64,000 nucleotides of DNA from Paraburkholderia atlantica (GCF_009362785.1 NZ_WHNQ01000001.1:186001-250000); one strand, 5' to 3'. Positions 8,977 to 20,627 are shown, counted from the first letter of the stretch. Translations and numbers: made by a program. The notes: generated from the letters alone by a model not told the origin.

Positions 8977-9810
8977 TTACGTGAGCCGCAGCGGTTCGAT
9001 CATCAGTTTTTCGTCTTCGAGCCAGATCTGCACCGGCTTGCCGAGCACGTCGGCCGGCAGCGGGTTCTCGGTCGTTCGATAGATACCCGCGATCGAGATC
9101 AGTTCCGGTTCGAGACACGTACAGAAGATGCGCGCGTCGTGATTGCCCTGCACGCCGGCCAATGCCCGGCCGCGCAGCGGCGCGTAAATATGGATGTTGC
9201 CTTCCGCGATCACCTCGGCGCCATAGCTGACGAGACCGAGCACGACCAGATCGCCTTTCGCGTAGATGCGCTGGCCGGAGCGCAGCGGCTTGTCGACCAC
9301 CATCGTTTGCGGCGACGTGGCGAGGCGCACCGGCTCGGCCGCGGACGTGGGCTCGCCGGCGGCGGCAGCGGTGCTGGCGGTTGCGGATGCGGTGCTGGTG
9401 GCAGTGCTCGTAACGGCGCCTGCCTCGGTGCCTGATGCCGTGCTTGCCGCGCTGGACGTGTTGTCCTCATCGGCCTGCCTGGCCGGCGCGCCGCGTCGGT
9501 CGCGCGCTTCGAGCAGCGGCAATCCCGACTCCGTCGCCCACTGCTGCTCCGCATTCGCGACCACGCCGACCGGACGCATGCGCACGCTGTCGAGCAGTTG
9601 CGCGATGTCGGCGAGCGGCACGCGTTCGTTGTCGGCGAGGCGCCGCACGTCGATCGCGACGACGTCGTTAGCGAAGAATTCGGGGGTCGCCTCGAAGCGT
9701 CGCGTCAGCTCTGCACGCATCGCATCGAGGTCGGTCGTTTTGACCACGAACATCAGCGTGTCGACAGAGCCGCTGCGCAGTTCGAAAAAGGGCGATTTCT
9801 TGGGCGACAT
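8977..9810 (-). CDS. minC: septum site-determining protein MinC
   Basis: FtsZ-ring inhibitor, 277 residues from ATG 9810 ([12 protein letters not shown]). An in-frame TTG at 9822 is less likely. The N-terminal FtsZ-inhibiting domain covers about 1-105. The C-terminal beta-helix that binds MinD covers about 163-277 ([32 protein letters not shown]). Between them is an unusually long Ala/Ser/Thr-rich linker (about 105-162) encoded by repetitive GC-rich DNA; E. coli MinC totals only about 231 residues. First gene of the min operon; an AT-rich block with TAAAAT near 9838-9843 just upstream is a plausible promoter. Confidence 0.94.
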   Translation of the reverse strand: MSPKKSPFFELRSGSVDTLMFVVKTTDLDAMRAELTRRFEATPEFFANDVVAIDVRRLADNERVPLADIAQLLDSVRMRPVGVVANAEQQWATESGLPLLEARDRRGAPARQADEDNTSSAASTASGTEAGAVTSTATSTASATASTAAAAGEPTSAAEPVRLATSPQTMVVDKPLRSGQRIYAKGDLVVLGLVSYGAEVIAEGNIHIYAPLRGRALAGVQGNHDARIFCTCLEPELISIAGIYRTTENPLPADVLGKPVQIWLEDEKLMIEPLRLT

Positions 9811-10020
9811 AGCGTTCGGCAAAAAATTTTGCGTATTTTACAGGCGTACGTGCGCGCGGCCACTATTTTTCCCGGGAGAATCAGTGCTCGCACGCGTGGG
9901 CGCAACGCGTGTCGTCGATGCAATCGACGCGCGACGGTGCGAAAGAAATGCTGGCGGGAAAAAGACCGTGATGAACGGACGGCGAAGACGAGCGGCGCGC
10001 GCGACGCGCCGCCTGGGTGA

Positions 10021-10554
10021 TCACTGTTGAAGCACTTGCGAAGTGGTCGGCACGTGCCGCACCAGCAGACTTTCGACCTGCTCCGGCGCGCGCTCGACGC
10101 GCCGGTGCTCGCCGGTCGGGCCGAAGCCGAGCGCCTCGTAGAAGCGCATCGCGTTGCGGTTCGTGTCGGCGACCCACGCGTAGATTTCCGTGGCGCCCGC
10201 ATTCGCGAGCCAGCTGCTCGCGGTGTCGACGAGCAGTTCGCCGCCGCGCAGATGACGCACGGCCGGCGCCACCCACAATTCGCAGACGAACGCGCGGCGC
10301 GCCGCGGTATCGTCGAAATGCGCCTCGACGAGGCCGGCCGGATGGCCCTCGGTGTAGAGCAGGAACGTGCCGACGGACTGCGAAACCGCGTGATTCGCCG
10401 CAGTCGCGTCGAAACTGGCGGCATCGGCCGACAACGCATCCTCGAGCGTCGCGCCGAAGGCATATGGCGCCTCCCGCAGCGAGGCGGTGCGGAGTTCGCG
10501 AAATACGGCGCCCTGATCAGCAGTGATGCGGCGAACGGTCAATGACGGACTCAT
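10021..10554 (-). CDS. GNAT-family N-acetyltransferase
   Basis: 177 residues with a single acetyl-CoA-dependent acetyltransferase fold. The motif A core is visible as CELWVAPAVRHLRGGELLVD (pyrophosphate-binding R-x-x-R-G-G loop near 95-102), and motif B as TNRNAMRFYEALGF near 130-143. The N-terminus RRITADQGAVFRELRTASL matches GNATs that modify small amines or protein N-termini, but the substrate cannot be deduced. It is 210 bases upstream of minC in the same direction, without evidence of co-regulation. Confidence 0.85.
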   Translation of the reverse strand: MSPSLTVRRITADQGAVFRELRTASLREAPYAFGATLEDALSADAASFDATAANHAVSQSVGTFLLYTEGHPAGLVEAHFDDTAARRAFVCELWVAPAVRHLRGGELLVDTASSWLANAGATEIYAWVADTNRNAMRFYEALGFGPTGEHRRVERAPEQVESLLVRHVPTTSQVLQQ

Positions 10555-10646
10555 GCAGACGAATACCCCTGGAAACCCTAACGCGTAGCTTTAACCGAAC
10601 CGGCCGGCGAGTCAAATTTATTATTGACCAGAATATGCGATCCCGC

Positions 10647-11432
10647 TCACGGCGCGTCGTAGTTGCCCGTGCCGTCCGGCCACGGCGTCAGTAGTTCATA
10701 ACCGTCGTCGGTCACGGCGACCATGTGTTCCCATTGCGCCGACAGCGAGCGGTCCTTCGTGATCACGGTCCAGCCGTCGCGCTGCACCGACGTGCCGGCG
10801 CGGCCCGCGTTGATCATCGGCTCGATCGTGAAGACCATGCCCGGCTTCAGGCGCACGCCCTGCCCCGGCTGGCCGTAGTGCAGCACCTGCGGGTCCTCGT
10901 GATAGACCTTGCCGATGCCGTGCCCGCAGTAGTCGCGCACGATCGAGAAACCCTCGCGCTGCGCGACCTTCTGGATCGCGTGGCCGACGTCGCCCAGCGT
11001 CGCGCCCGGCTTCACCTCGCGGATGCCGGCCACCATCGCCTCGTAGGTCGTGTCGATCAGCGCACGCGCGACCGTGCTCGGCTGGCCGACGCAGTACATG
11101 CGGCTGGTGTCGCCAAAATAACCGTCCTTGATGATCGCGACGTCGATGTTGATGATGTCGCCGTCCTTCAGGATCTCGCCGCGATTCGGAATGCCGTGAC
11201 ACACGACATGGTTGACCGACGTGCAGACTGTCTTCGGAAAGCCCAGATAGCCTACGTTGGCCGGAATCGCCTTCTGCGTGTGGACGATGTAGTCGTTGCA
11301 CAGCGCGTCGAGGTCGTCGGTGGAGACGCCTGCCTTGACGTGCTCGCCGATCATTGCCAGCACATCGGCCGCGAGGCGGCCAGCAATGCGCAGCTTCGCG
11401 ATATCGTCGGGAGTCTTGTAGGTAATGGCCAT
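10647..11432 (-). CDS. map: methionine aminopeptidase, type I
   Basis: Removes the initiator methionine from nascent proteins. 261 residues from ATG 11432; the longer upstream frame is unrelated Arg/Pro-rich sequence. All five metal ligands fall at the E. coli numbers: Asp97 and Asp108 (NIDVAIIKDGYFGDTS), His171 (CGHGIG), Glu204 (IEPM) and Glu235 (WEHMV). The substrate-contacting His79 (VCHGIPN) is also present. The usual neighbours rpsB and tsf are absent, so this may be one of two map copies in the genome. Confidence 0.95.
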   Translation of the reverse strand: MAITYKTPDDIAKLRIAGRLAADVLAMIGEHVKAGVSTDDLDALCNDYIVHTQKAIPANVGYLGFPKTVCTSVNHVVCHGIPNRGEILKDGDIINIDVAIIKDGYFGDTSRMYCVGQPSTVARALIDTTYEAMVAGIREVKPGATLGDVGHAIQKVAQREGFSIVRDYCGHGIGKVYHEDPQVLHYGQPGQGVRLKPGMVFTIEPMINAGRAGTSVQRDGWTVITKDRSLSAQWEHMVAVTDDGYELLTPWPDGTGNYDAP

Positions 11433-11776
11433 GAATTCAGTCGATGTGAGTCGCGGGTCAAACGCGAGATGACCCGCCGCGCCCGAAAGCCCGGCGGCCC
11501 GCAACCGCCGCTCGATGGGCGATTTCGGGCAATTGTACAGAGGATCGCGGAGGGACTCGGAGCAAACCGGCTGAAGAGATGCTCGGAAGGCGGCGGCGCT
11601 GGCGGGGCACGCGCCCGAATCAGGGTGACCCGTTCGTGCGTGGTGGGCTCGCCCGGCCTGCGCGTTCACATGGAGTTGCGCAGATAAGGCTCGAACCTTC
11701 CTCGAGCCATGCAACGCCATGCCGACCCAGAGCCGGAACGCGCGAATGAATGCTTTCTCCGACGCATGATCGACGC

Positions 11777-11875
11777 TCTGCGGCGCTCGTCGAGGAAAGC
11801 GCGGCGGCGGGCGCGTCACTCGCGGATCAGGCCCGGGCGTTGACGGAGGTGATGAAGGGGTTGCGGATGGCATGA
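11777..11875 (+). pseudogene. remnant of a chemoreceptor (MCP) C-terminus
   Basis: In frame with bases 11777-11875 the + strand encodes SAALVEESAAAGASLADQ, then ARALTEVMKGLRMA and a TGA stop. This is the conserved helical end of methyl-accepting chemotaxis proteins (compare NAALVEEAAAAAxSLxxQA..L). Only about 30 residues remain. An in-frame stop at 11747-11749 and non-MCP sequence precede it, with no signalling hairpin upstream. It looks like the 3' scar of a deleted chemoreceptor gene. The rest of 11433-11966 shows no gene. Confidence 0.6.
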
Positions 11876-11966
11876 GGCGCCCACCCCCTCGCCTCGATAC
11901 GCTGAGGCAAGGGTTCGGGCGCGATTCTTATCGACGCTCAGGGCTGCTTGCGTCGATATCTGCGGC

Positions 11967-13562
11967 TTAGTTGTCGGGATGCGCCGCCGTGAAGCTTTGG
12001 AACGCACTGTACGCCGGATTCAACGGCGTGCCGTTTTTCATGATGCCGAACGTCTGGTCGCCGCTGTCGAGCACGTAGTACATGACGCCCTGGATATTGT
12101 GCGTCTTGCGATTCTGATAGTACTCGCCGAGCCTCGTCGTGATGTAGTTCCCACGATAGGTCTCGTTTTGTTCCGGTCCGGTGTTCCACTCGGTGATGAG
12201 GAACGGCACGCCGTAACGGGCCTTGCAATAGATCGGCAGATCGAAGCCCGGTTGGGCGCCGTCCGCACCGAGGGAGAACACGTCGCCATACACCTCGTAG
12301 TTGTGCCACGTGGTGATGTCCCAGCGCACGGTCGGGTGGCCGCCGCTGCCATCGGGCTGCATACCGTCCCACAGCGCGTCCGCTGCGCCGATATCGTTCA
12401 CACAGAAGTTGATGCCGCATTTCGCGTTGGACTGGACCGACTTCACACCGTCGATCATGCCGCGCATCACGCCGCGCATCACCGGCCAGTTCGTGTTGTT
12501 GAAGTCCGACGCCTTCGTGCCCGCATAGGTGAAGTTCATCACGGTGGCGTTAGTGCGCGTCAGCTCGTTGCCGCATTCGTAAATGGTCACGCCATACGGC
12601 TTCAGTGCGTTCGCGATGCCTTGGGCGACCGAATAACCCTGGTTGTAAGCGGCACTCTCGTTGGCGAACAGGTTGCCATTGGAGTCGTAGACGCCCTGAT
12701 TGATCAGCACGATCAACGTCATGCCCGCCGACTGGAAAGCCTGCGCAAGCCCGATCAGTGCGTTCAGCTGGGTCGAAGTGTTGGTGCAGCCCACGCGATA
12801 GCTGGTGCAGCCCATGCCCTTCAGGATCGACACGACCTGTTGAGGCGTGTAGTTGTAGTCGAAGTGGCCGTTCATGCCGTAGAACATGCCCGCGGCCGGT
12901 TCGATCGCGATGCGTGGATCGTTACATGCCAGCCAATGACCGGCGCTGTCGTTGTTCACGTAGAACTGGCCACCCGTGCCGCAATGCCAGATCTTGCCGC
13001 CGTACCACAACAGCAGCGAGACGTTGTACGTGTTGCCTACGGTCGCCCCATTGCAGTAAATAACACCGTTGGTCACCGTCCAGACGTTGTTGGACTTGTC
13101 GATGATGTACGACGAACCGGGGATCGTGGTGCCATCAGCCGAGGTGCCGCCGAGGCGCGGGTCGAGGCTACCCTTCCAGCCCGAGCCCGTCCATTGATAG
13201 AACTGACCACCCGTGCCCTCGTGATAGATCACGCCGGCGTAAAACAGGATCATCTGCACGTTGTAGGTGTTGCCTGCCGCCGAACCGTTGCGGTAGACCG
13301 AGCCACCGACACCTCCGGACAGCGTCCAGACGTTGCCGGAGTTGTCCGTGATGGACGAGGCGGGCGGAATGGAGGCACTGTTCGGATCGCTCGTCTTCGC
13401 GACGGCCGTTTTGGAAGCCGCGGTACCTGAAGCGCCGGTTGCACCGGCAGCAGCGGCAGCCTTGTCGTCCGTGGTGCCGGAGCCGCCACCACCACATGCG
13501 GCCAAAAGATAACTTGCGCTCAGGGCCGTCAGGCCCCCAATGAATTGACGTCGTTTTATCAT
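11967..13562 (-). CDS. Tat-exported lipoprotein with clan GH-A-like glycosidase domain
   Basis: 531 residues. The N-terminus MIKRRQFIGGLTALSASYLL contains a twin-arginine motif (RRQFIGG) and ends in lipobox LAAC with Cys23, predicting a folded, lipid-anchored envelope protein. Residues 24-68 are a Gly/Ala/Thr linker. Two tandem repeats of about 67 residues follow (69-136 and 151-217; shared NVWT, GNTYNV, GTGGQFY, DPR), small beta units perhaps binding a ligand. Residues about 225-531 look like a TIM barrel of clan GH-A: CGNE with candidate acid/base Glu333 and ITEW with candidate nucleophile Glu458. I cannot name the GH family. No exopolysaccharide genes adjoin. Confidence 0.7.
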   Translation of the reverse strand: MIKRRQFIGGLTALSASYLLAACGGGGSGTTDDKAAAAAGATGASGTAASKTAVAKTSDPNSASIPPASSITDNSGNVWTLSGGVGGSVYRNGSAAGNTYNVQMILFYAGVIYHEGTGGQFYQWTGSGWKGSLDPRLGGTSADGTTIPGSSYIIDKSNNVWTVTNGVIYCNGATVGNTYNVSLLLWYGGKIWHCGTGGQFYVNNDSAGHWLACNDPRIAIEPAAGMFYGMNGHFDYNYTPQQVVSILKGMGCTSYRVGCTNTSTQLNALIGLAQAFQSAGMTLIVLINQGVYDSNGNLFANESAAYNQGYSVAQGIANALKPYGVTIYECGNELTRTNATVMNFTYAGTKASDFNNTNWPVMRGVMRGMIDGVKSVQSNAKCGINFCVNDIGAADALWDGMQPDGSGGHPTVRWDITTWHNYEVYGDVFSLGADGAQPGFDLPIYCKARYGVPFLITEWNTGPEQNETYRGNYITTRLGEYYQNRKTHNIQGVMYYVLDSGDQTFGIMKNGTPLNPAYSAFQSFTAAHPDN

Positions 13563-14259
13563 CGCGGAGTAATTCCAAATGTCGGGAAAATTCCCGATAA
13601 AAAGACCAAAGGTGAATTCGCTGTGATTCGGACGGACAATGCATAAGGATTCGATGCAAATGAATTTGCATTCCTTAAAAACATTTGTCCCGAGGGTGCT
13701 TGGAACGCACGTCTGTGATGTCCGATTGAACCGATGCGCGCGAAGAGGCTCCTCGCGGTGGTCCAGATTGACAATGCTGGTGCGCGTCAGTCCGCAAACG
13801 TTTGCCTTGCGAACCTTTTACCGATTACTGCGACAGCTGTTGTTGGTAGGAAAAATCTTCCCGTAAAAGCTGCTGACGGCGTAAATCGTACCCTGAACGA
13901 ATGACCGAGCCCAGCCAAAAATCGTATTTATTTGTAAAAAAAGGCAGTTCTTGCGGATATCTGTGGGGTCGGCGTAGATTCGCACTTTAAGAAGTCGATC
14001 GGGGGGCGGGTTGCCCGCGAATTTTCTTACTTCGACCCCTTATAGCATGCAACAGCCATCTGCCTAATATGTCCGGCATATCAATTTGGGGGACAGTGAC
14101 GCACGTATCGTTAAAGGTATTTGTATGGAAATGGAAACGAAAAAGACCACGAGCAACCGATAGCTCATGTACAAAAAACCGGAACAATGAATTTCGCCAA
14201 TAGAAAGGATGCTTGAACTATTTCGGATTGCCTTGGCAAAACAATTCGAAAACCCAAAA
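13563..14259. other. AT-richer stretch without a convincing gene
   Basis: Base composition is clearly more AT-rich than the surroundings, especially 13800-14250. It forms the upstream region of the lipoprotein gene and the downstream flank of tRNA-Ser. Short open frames here lack ribosome sites and recognisable protein sequence. No integrase or repeated tRNA end was seen, so an integration scar is not supported. Confidence 0.5.
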
Positions 14260-14294
14260 CAAAAACCCCTTGATCTCGGTGAAATCAAGGGGCT
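14260..14294 (-). terminator. terminator of tRNA-Ser
   Basis: On the - strand: agccccttgat, a short loop, atcaaggggtttttg. The nine-base stem (14266-14274 with 14284-14292) is followed by a T run, 9 bases after the tRNA 3' end. Confidence 0.88.
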
Positions 14295-14302
14295 TCAGAA
14301 TT

Positions 14303-14393
14303 TGGCGGAAAGGGTGGGATTCGAACCCACGGTACGGGGAAACCGTACGCCTGATTTCGAGTCAGGTACATTCGACCACTCTGCCACCTTTCC
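14303..14393 (-). tRNA. tRNA-Ser (anticodon CGA)
   Basis: Read on the - strand, a 7-bp acceptor stem (ggaaagg / cctttcc), anticodon stem cctga/tcagg with loop ctcgaaa giving anticodon CGA, a long class II variable arm, and the T arm ggttcgaatcc. The 3' CCA is encoded (tgg at 14303-14305). It decodes UCG. It is downstream of serS in the same direction, so the synthetase and a cognate tRNA are neighbours. Confidence 0.96.
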
Positions 14394-14592
14394 GGGTATT
14401 CCAACACGCTGCTGCTTCGTCGGATCCAAGCGGGTCGTTGCTTGGGAGAAAAAGATTATAAAACAGCTCGAATCGGTTTTCCAAGCCCCTCGACGAAAAA
14501 ACTTCTAAATTTTTTCGAAAGACCTGGCTGCCGGCAGCGGCACCGTCAAACACGCGACGATACCGCGCCTACGCACATGCCAGCGACACTCA

Positions 14593-17266
<2,674 letters not shown>

Positions 17267-17492
17267 GACGTTTTGGGGATAATCTCGGCTTTCCGGGTAC
17301 GCGCCGCTTCGGAGCGGCGCCGCGCGGCACAAGCGCAAAGCCCGCGCACGGCCGCAAGCAGAGGCAACAACGCGGGCAACGTCCTGCATTATGACAGTGA
17401 CGGCGGCGGCGCGATGGCCGACCCGGCGCGCCGGCGGCGCAAATATTCACAGCAAAGAGCTTCACCGCACCACCAGGAGGAACACACATCAG

Positions 17493-18809
17493 ATGGCTCA
17501 AGATACTGTCGCCGGCGAAGCCGGCTCTACCTACGCGCCGCTCACGCCGGTGCCCGACGCGCGCCGCGCGTTCCGTACCGGCGACGCGTTCGCGCTGTGG
17601 TTCTCGCTCGGCATCGGCCTGCTGGTCGCCCAGGCGGGCGCATTGCTCGTGCCGGGCTTGTCGCTGCCGCACGCGCTCGTCGCGATCGTGCTCGGCAGCG
17701 TGATCGGCGTCGTGCTGCTCGCGCTCGCGGGCGTGATCGGCACCGACACTGGGCTCGCGGCGATGTCGTCGCTGCGTCCGACGCTCGGCGTGCGCGGCGC
17801 GTCGGTGCCGGCCGTGCTGAACATGGTGCAACTGGTCGGCTGGGGCTCGTTCGAGGTGATCGTGATGCGCGATTCCGCCGATGCGCTCGCGAAACAGGCG
17901 TTCGGCCTGTCGATGCCGCTCGTGTGGACCGTGATCTTCGGCCTGCTCGCAACCTTGCTTGCGATCAGCGGCCCGCTGTCGTTCGTGCGGCGCTTTTTGC
18001 GCAAGTGGGGGATCTGGCTGCTGCTCGCGGGCGCCGCGTGGCTCACGTGGAACCTGCTCGCGCGCCACAATCTTGCCGACCTGATGCAGCGTCCCGGCAC
18101 CGGCGACATGTCGTTCGGCGGTGCGGTCGACCTCGTGGTCGCGATGCCGCTGTCGTGGCTGCCGCTGATCGCCGACTACACGCGCTTCGGCCGCCGTGCT
18201 GGCGAGACGTTCCGCGGCACGCTGTACGGCTATGGCATCGCGAACATCTGGTTCTATGCGCTCGGCGCGGTCTATGGCCTCGCGGCCGGCGGCGGCGACG
18301 CATTGCTGACCGGCGCGCTCGCGCAAGCGGGCGGCGGATTCGCGCTGCTGCTGATCCTGATCGACGAAATCGACAATGCGTTCGCCGATATTCACTCGGC
18401 TGCGGTATCGACCGGCACGTTCTGGACGCGCGCCAGCGTGCCGTTGCTGTCGGCCGCGTTCGGCGCGCTCTGCACGCTGATCGCGCTGCTCGTGCCGATG
18501 GCGAAGTACCAAAACTTCCTGCTGTTGATCGGCTCGGTATTCGCGCCGCTGTTCGGCGTCGTGCTGATGGATCACTTCGTCGTGCGCAAGCGTCGCATCG
18601 ATGCCGCTGTGCTCGCCGATGTGCGCGGCCGCTACGGCTTTTCGGGCGGCTGGCACCTGAGCGCGTTCGTCGCGTGGGCGATCGGCATCGCCTCGTACCA
18701 GGTGATCAATCAATGGTTGCCGAATCTCGGCGCGACACTGCCGTCGCTCGCGATCGGCGCGGTGTGCTACTACGTGTTCGTATCGACGCGAAAGACCGCG
18801 TATGCGTGA
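17493..18809 (+). CDS. NCS1-family transporter, CytX-like (putative hydroxymethylpyrimidine permease)
   Basis: 438 residues with about 12 membrane segments. ATG 17493 follows a consensus caggaggaa. The start of TM1 (GDAFALWFSLGIGLLVAQAG), the VLNMVQLVGWGSFEVIVM segment and ADYTRFGRR place it in the nucleobase:cation symporter-1 family, nearest in feel to CytX, proposed to import the thiamine precursor HMP. No thi genes adjoin and I found no THI-box in the 226 bases upstream, so the substrate is open; cytosine or another nucleobase is possible. It runs opposite to its neighbours and sits between lolA and rarA. Confidence 0.75.
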   Translation: MAQDTVAGEAGSTYAPLTPVPDARRAFRTGDAFALWFSLGIGLLVAQAGALLVPGLSLPHALVAIVLGSVIGVVLLALAGVIGTDTGLAAMSSLRPTLGVRGASVPAVLNMVQLVGWGSFEVIVMRDSADALAKQAFGLSMPLVWTVIFGLLATLLAISGPLSFVRRFLRKWGIWLLLAGAAWLTWNLLARHNLADLMQRPGTGDMSFGGAVDLVVAMPLSWLPLIADYTRFGRRAGETFRGTLYGYGIANIWFYALGAVYGLAAGGGDALLTGALAQAGGGFALLLILIDEIDNAFADIHSAAVSTGTFWTRASVPLLSAAFGALCTLIALLVPMAKYQNFLLLIGSVFAPLFGVVLMDHFVVRKRRIDAAVLADVRGRYGFSGGWHLSAFVAWAIGIASYQVINQWLPNLGATLPSLAIGAVCYYVFVSTRKTAYA

Positions 18810-18855
18810 GCGCGTCAGTTCGAGCGCGTTGCATTAGACGCGGCTGCCAGAAAAT

Positions 18856-18892
18856 AAAAAAGACCTGCAATGCAATTGCAGGTCTTTTTTTT
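18856..18892. terminator. bidirectional intrinsic terminator
   Basis: aaaaaagacctgcaa, loop tgcaa, then ttgcaggtctttttttt. A ten-base stem flanked by A and T runs serves the rightward transporter gene and could also serve the leftward small gene ending at 18931. Confidence 0.92.
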
Positions 18893-18930
18893 ATGACCTC
18901 GAAACCGCCAGCCGCGGTTCGCGCCGCCGG

Positions 18931-19158
18931 CTATTTTTTCGCGGCTTTGCGCCGACGCGATTCGACCTTTCGACACAGGTCCGTGAGCAGCCAACGGGCG
19001 ACGGTCTCGGGCCGGTTCGGTGCGTACGACGCGAATTTGCTCTCGTTCGCGAAATGGACGATGACGGTGCCCGTCATCACGCGATAAGTTCCGGCATAGT
19101 TCACGCCGCCCACTTCCACGCTGAGTGCGTGCGTAGTTTCATATTCCGCGAAAGTCAA
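18931..19158 (-). CDS. hypothetical protein, about 75 residues
   Basis: Unrecognised. The frame from an in-frame TTG at 19158 gives 75 residues, neutral in the first half (SVEVGGVNYAGTYRVMTGTV) and ending in a strongly basic tail (ESRRRKAAKK). No signal peptide or membrane segment is seen. No ATG lies near the N-terminus and no good ribosome site precedes the TTG; a GTG start inside SVEVGG is possible. It is followed by the bidirectional terminator at 18856-18892 and preceded by an inverted repeat at 19165-19195. Might be a small conserved Burkholderiales protein; existence is likely but not certain. Confidence 0.45.
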   Translation of the reverse strand: MTFAEYETTHALSVEVGGVNYAGTYRVMTGTVIVHFANESKFASYAPNRPETVARWLLTDLCRKVESRRRKAAKK

Positions 19159-19164
19159 AGTAAG

Positions 19165-19195
19165 AGCGATATCTCAAAAACGAGACATTATCGCT
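19165..19195. repeat. imperfect inverted repeat before the 75-residue gene
   Basis: agcgata and tatcgct as outer arms with inner tctc/gaga around aaaaac, within AT-rich DNA immediately upstream of the gene starting at 19158. It could be an operator or a leader hairpin. A further small inverted repeat tatgcaa-ttcg-ttgcata lies near 19221-19238. Confidence 0.35.
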
Positions 19196-19324
19196 ACGAT
19201 TTTTCGGAAGTCCAAAAAGATATGCAATTCGTTGCATATTGAAATATTACCGACAGGTAATCATTGCGGTTTTTTGCGCGGCACCAAAATAATGTGCACG
19301 TTATATGCAGGAAAATTCTCCGGT

Positions 19325-19555
19325 CTATTGCCGCTCAAAGGAAACCGCCTGCGCATCGGAGAAACGTTCGAGCGCGCGATTGCCTTCCCGATGGGCTTCG
19401 GCCTCATCGAGAAAGGTTGTTTCGCTATATGCAACGACCTTGAAACCACTTCCGGCCGACCGCGGAACCGTGATTCCCCAATGCCATCCGCCCTCCTGTT
19501 CGAATACATGGAGGGACGGGGCCAAGCATAACTCGTGTGAAGAAGACAATCTCAT
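19325..19555 (-). CDS. hypothetical protein, 76 residues
   Basis: Unrecognised small soluble protein. ATG 19555 is preferred because ggaaaggtgagg precedes it by a few bases; in-frame ATGs at 19579 and 19591 would add up to 12 residues. The sequence reads like a real compact fold, with LHVFEQEGGWHWGITVPR followed by GFKVVAYSETTFLDEAEAHREG: alternating beta strands and one acidic helix. Amino-acid use is balanced, unlike the Arg/Ala-rich noise of antisense frames. It shares direction with the next small gene but is separated from it by AT-rich DNA. No function assigned. Confidence 0.5.
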   Translation of the reverse strand: MRLSSSHELCLAPSLHVFEQEGGWHWGITVPRSAGSGFKVVAYSETTFLDEAEAHREGNRALERFSDAQAVSFERQ

Positions 19556-19817
19556 GACATGCCTCACCTTTCCAGACATTCGAAGCGACAACCAGCTTCG
19601 ACCAGTTTAGGCGTTATTTTGTTGCGTCGCAGCAAAAAATTGTTAGAGACTGCGCGCCCAATCCTGGAATGATCGGAGGCGCTAACTCGAGCCCATCTGC
19701 GATGCCGGTCTTTACAGTCTCGCACTAAATCATTACGTCTGCCGGTACGACGAAATGAATTTCATCGCGGCGCAGAGCGCGCATCATAAGCAATCCACGC
19801 GCCGCATGCCCGCGCGA

Positions 19818-19850
19818 AATAAAAAAGCCGCGCTCGACAAGCGCGGCTTC
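19818..19850 (-). terminator. terminator of lolA
   Basis: On the - strand: aagccgcgct, loop tgtcg, agcgcggctt followed by a T run (ttttttattt). Ten-base perfect stem 46 bases after the lolA stop. It ends the ftsK-lolA transcript before the inserted genes. The bases 19556-19817 hold no other gene I can see. Confidence 0.92.
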
Positions 19851-19895
19851 GCCGGCGTTTGCGAAGGCGCCGCGCGTCGGCGCCCATCGCGTGGA

Positions 19896-20627
19896 TTATC
19901 CGTTGATCACATCCGCGCCCTTCGGCACCGTGAACTTGAATGCATCGGACGGCAGCTGCGGATTTTTCTGGATGTTCGAGAACGTCAGCAGCGTGACATT
20001 ACCGAACACGTCGTGCAATTCCATCGCTTCGAGATTGCCGTCCTTGAAACCGATGCCAACCCGCTCGAACTGCGTGTCCTTCGCTTTCGGCGTCAGTTCG
20101 AGCCAGTCGATGCCGGCCTTCACGCCCGCGTCGCGCAGCGTGAAATTCTTGTCCAGGTCGTTGCTGCCGAACAGAATTGCCGCCGGACTCGCGCCGAGCG
20201 CGTTGCCGAGCGCGCGCACTGTCACCTGGTTCAGATCCTTGTCATAGACGAAGAGCTTGTCGCCGTCCGCCTGCAGCAATTGCGAGTAGGGCTTCTCGTA
20301 TTGCCAGATGAACTTGCCGGGCCGCGCGAACATGAAGGTGCCGCTCGACGTGGTCGGCTTGGCCGGGTTCGCGGTGGACAGCGCACCGCTCGCGCCCTGC
20401 GCCTTGCTCGGCGCGCGCACCTCCTGCTGCACGAAGGTTCCGCGCGCCGAATGGACCTGCGAGACGAATGCCTTCAGTTGCTCGGTGCCGCTCGCGAACG
20501 CGTGCGACGCAACGAGCAGCGACGCACCGATCCCGACACTGCCAGCGGCGCGCGCGATCCTGCGGGCGAGTCCGCCGAGGCCAACCGCTCGACGCTTTCG
20601 GGCGTCCTGCTGCGCGATTGCTTGCAT
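19896..20627 (-). CDS. lolA: outer-membrane lipoprotein carrier protein LolA
   Basis: Periplasmic chaperone that takes lipoproteins from the LolCDE exporter to LolB at the outer membrane. 243 residues from ATG 20627, set by gggag seven bases upstream. It has an unusually long basic n-region (KKRRAV...ARRIARAAG) before the hydrophobic core and an AFA cleavage site near 45. The mature part shows the LolA incomplete-barrel strands: [63 protein letters not shown]. 144 bases downstream of ftsK in the same direction, as is usual. Confidence 0.94.
   Translation of the reverse strand: MQAIAQQDARKRRAVGLGGLARRIARAAGSVGIGASLLVASHAFASGTEQLKAFVSQVHSARGTFVQQEVRAPSKAQGASGALSTANPAKPTTSSGTFMFARPGKFIWQYEKPYSQLLQADGDKLFVYDKDLNQVTVRALGNALGASPAAILFGSNDLDKNFTLRDAGVKAGIDWLELTPKAKDTQFERVGIGFKDGNLEAMELHDVFGNVTLLTFSNIQKNPQLPSDAFKFTVPKGADVING

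Noticed and set aside
13563..14302. Genomic island attachment at tRNA-Ser
   Set aside because: No integrase, no repeat of the tRNA 3' end was noticed, only AT-richer intergenic DNA.
14209..14508. Open frame translating to AERVGFEPTVRGNRTPDF
   Set aside because: This is the well-known artefact of translating tRNA-Ser on the opposite strand; it covers the tRNA exactly.
17267..17492. TPP riboswitch before the CytX-like gene
   Set aside because: Neither CUGAGA nor the ACCUGAUCUGGAUAAUGCC-type core is present.
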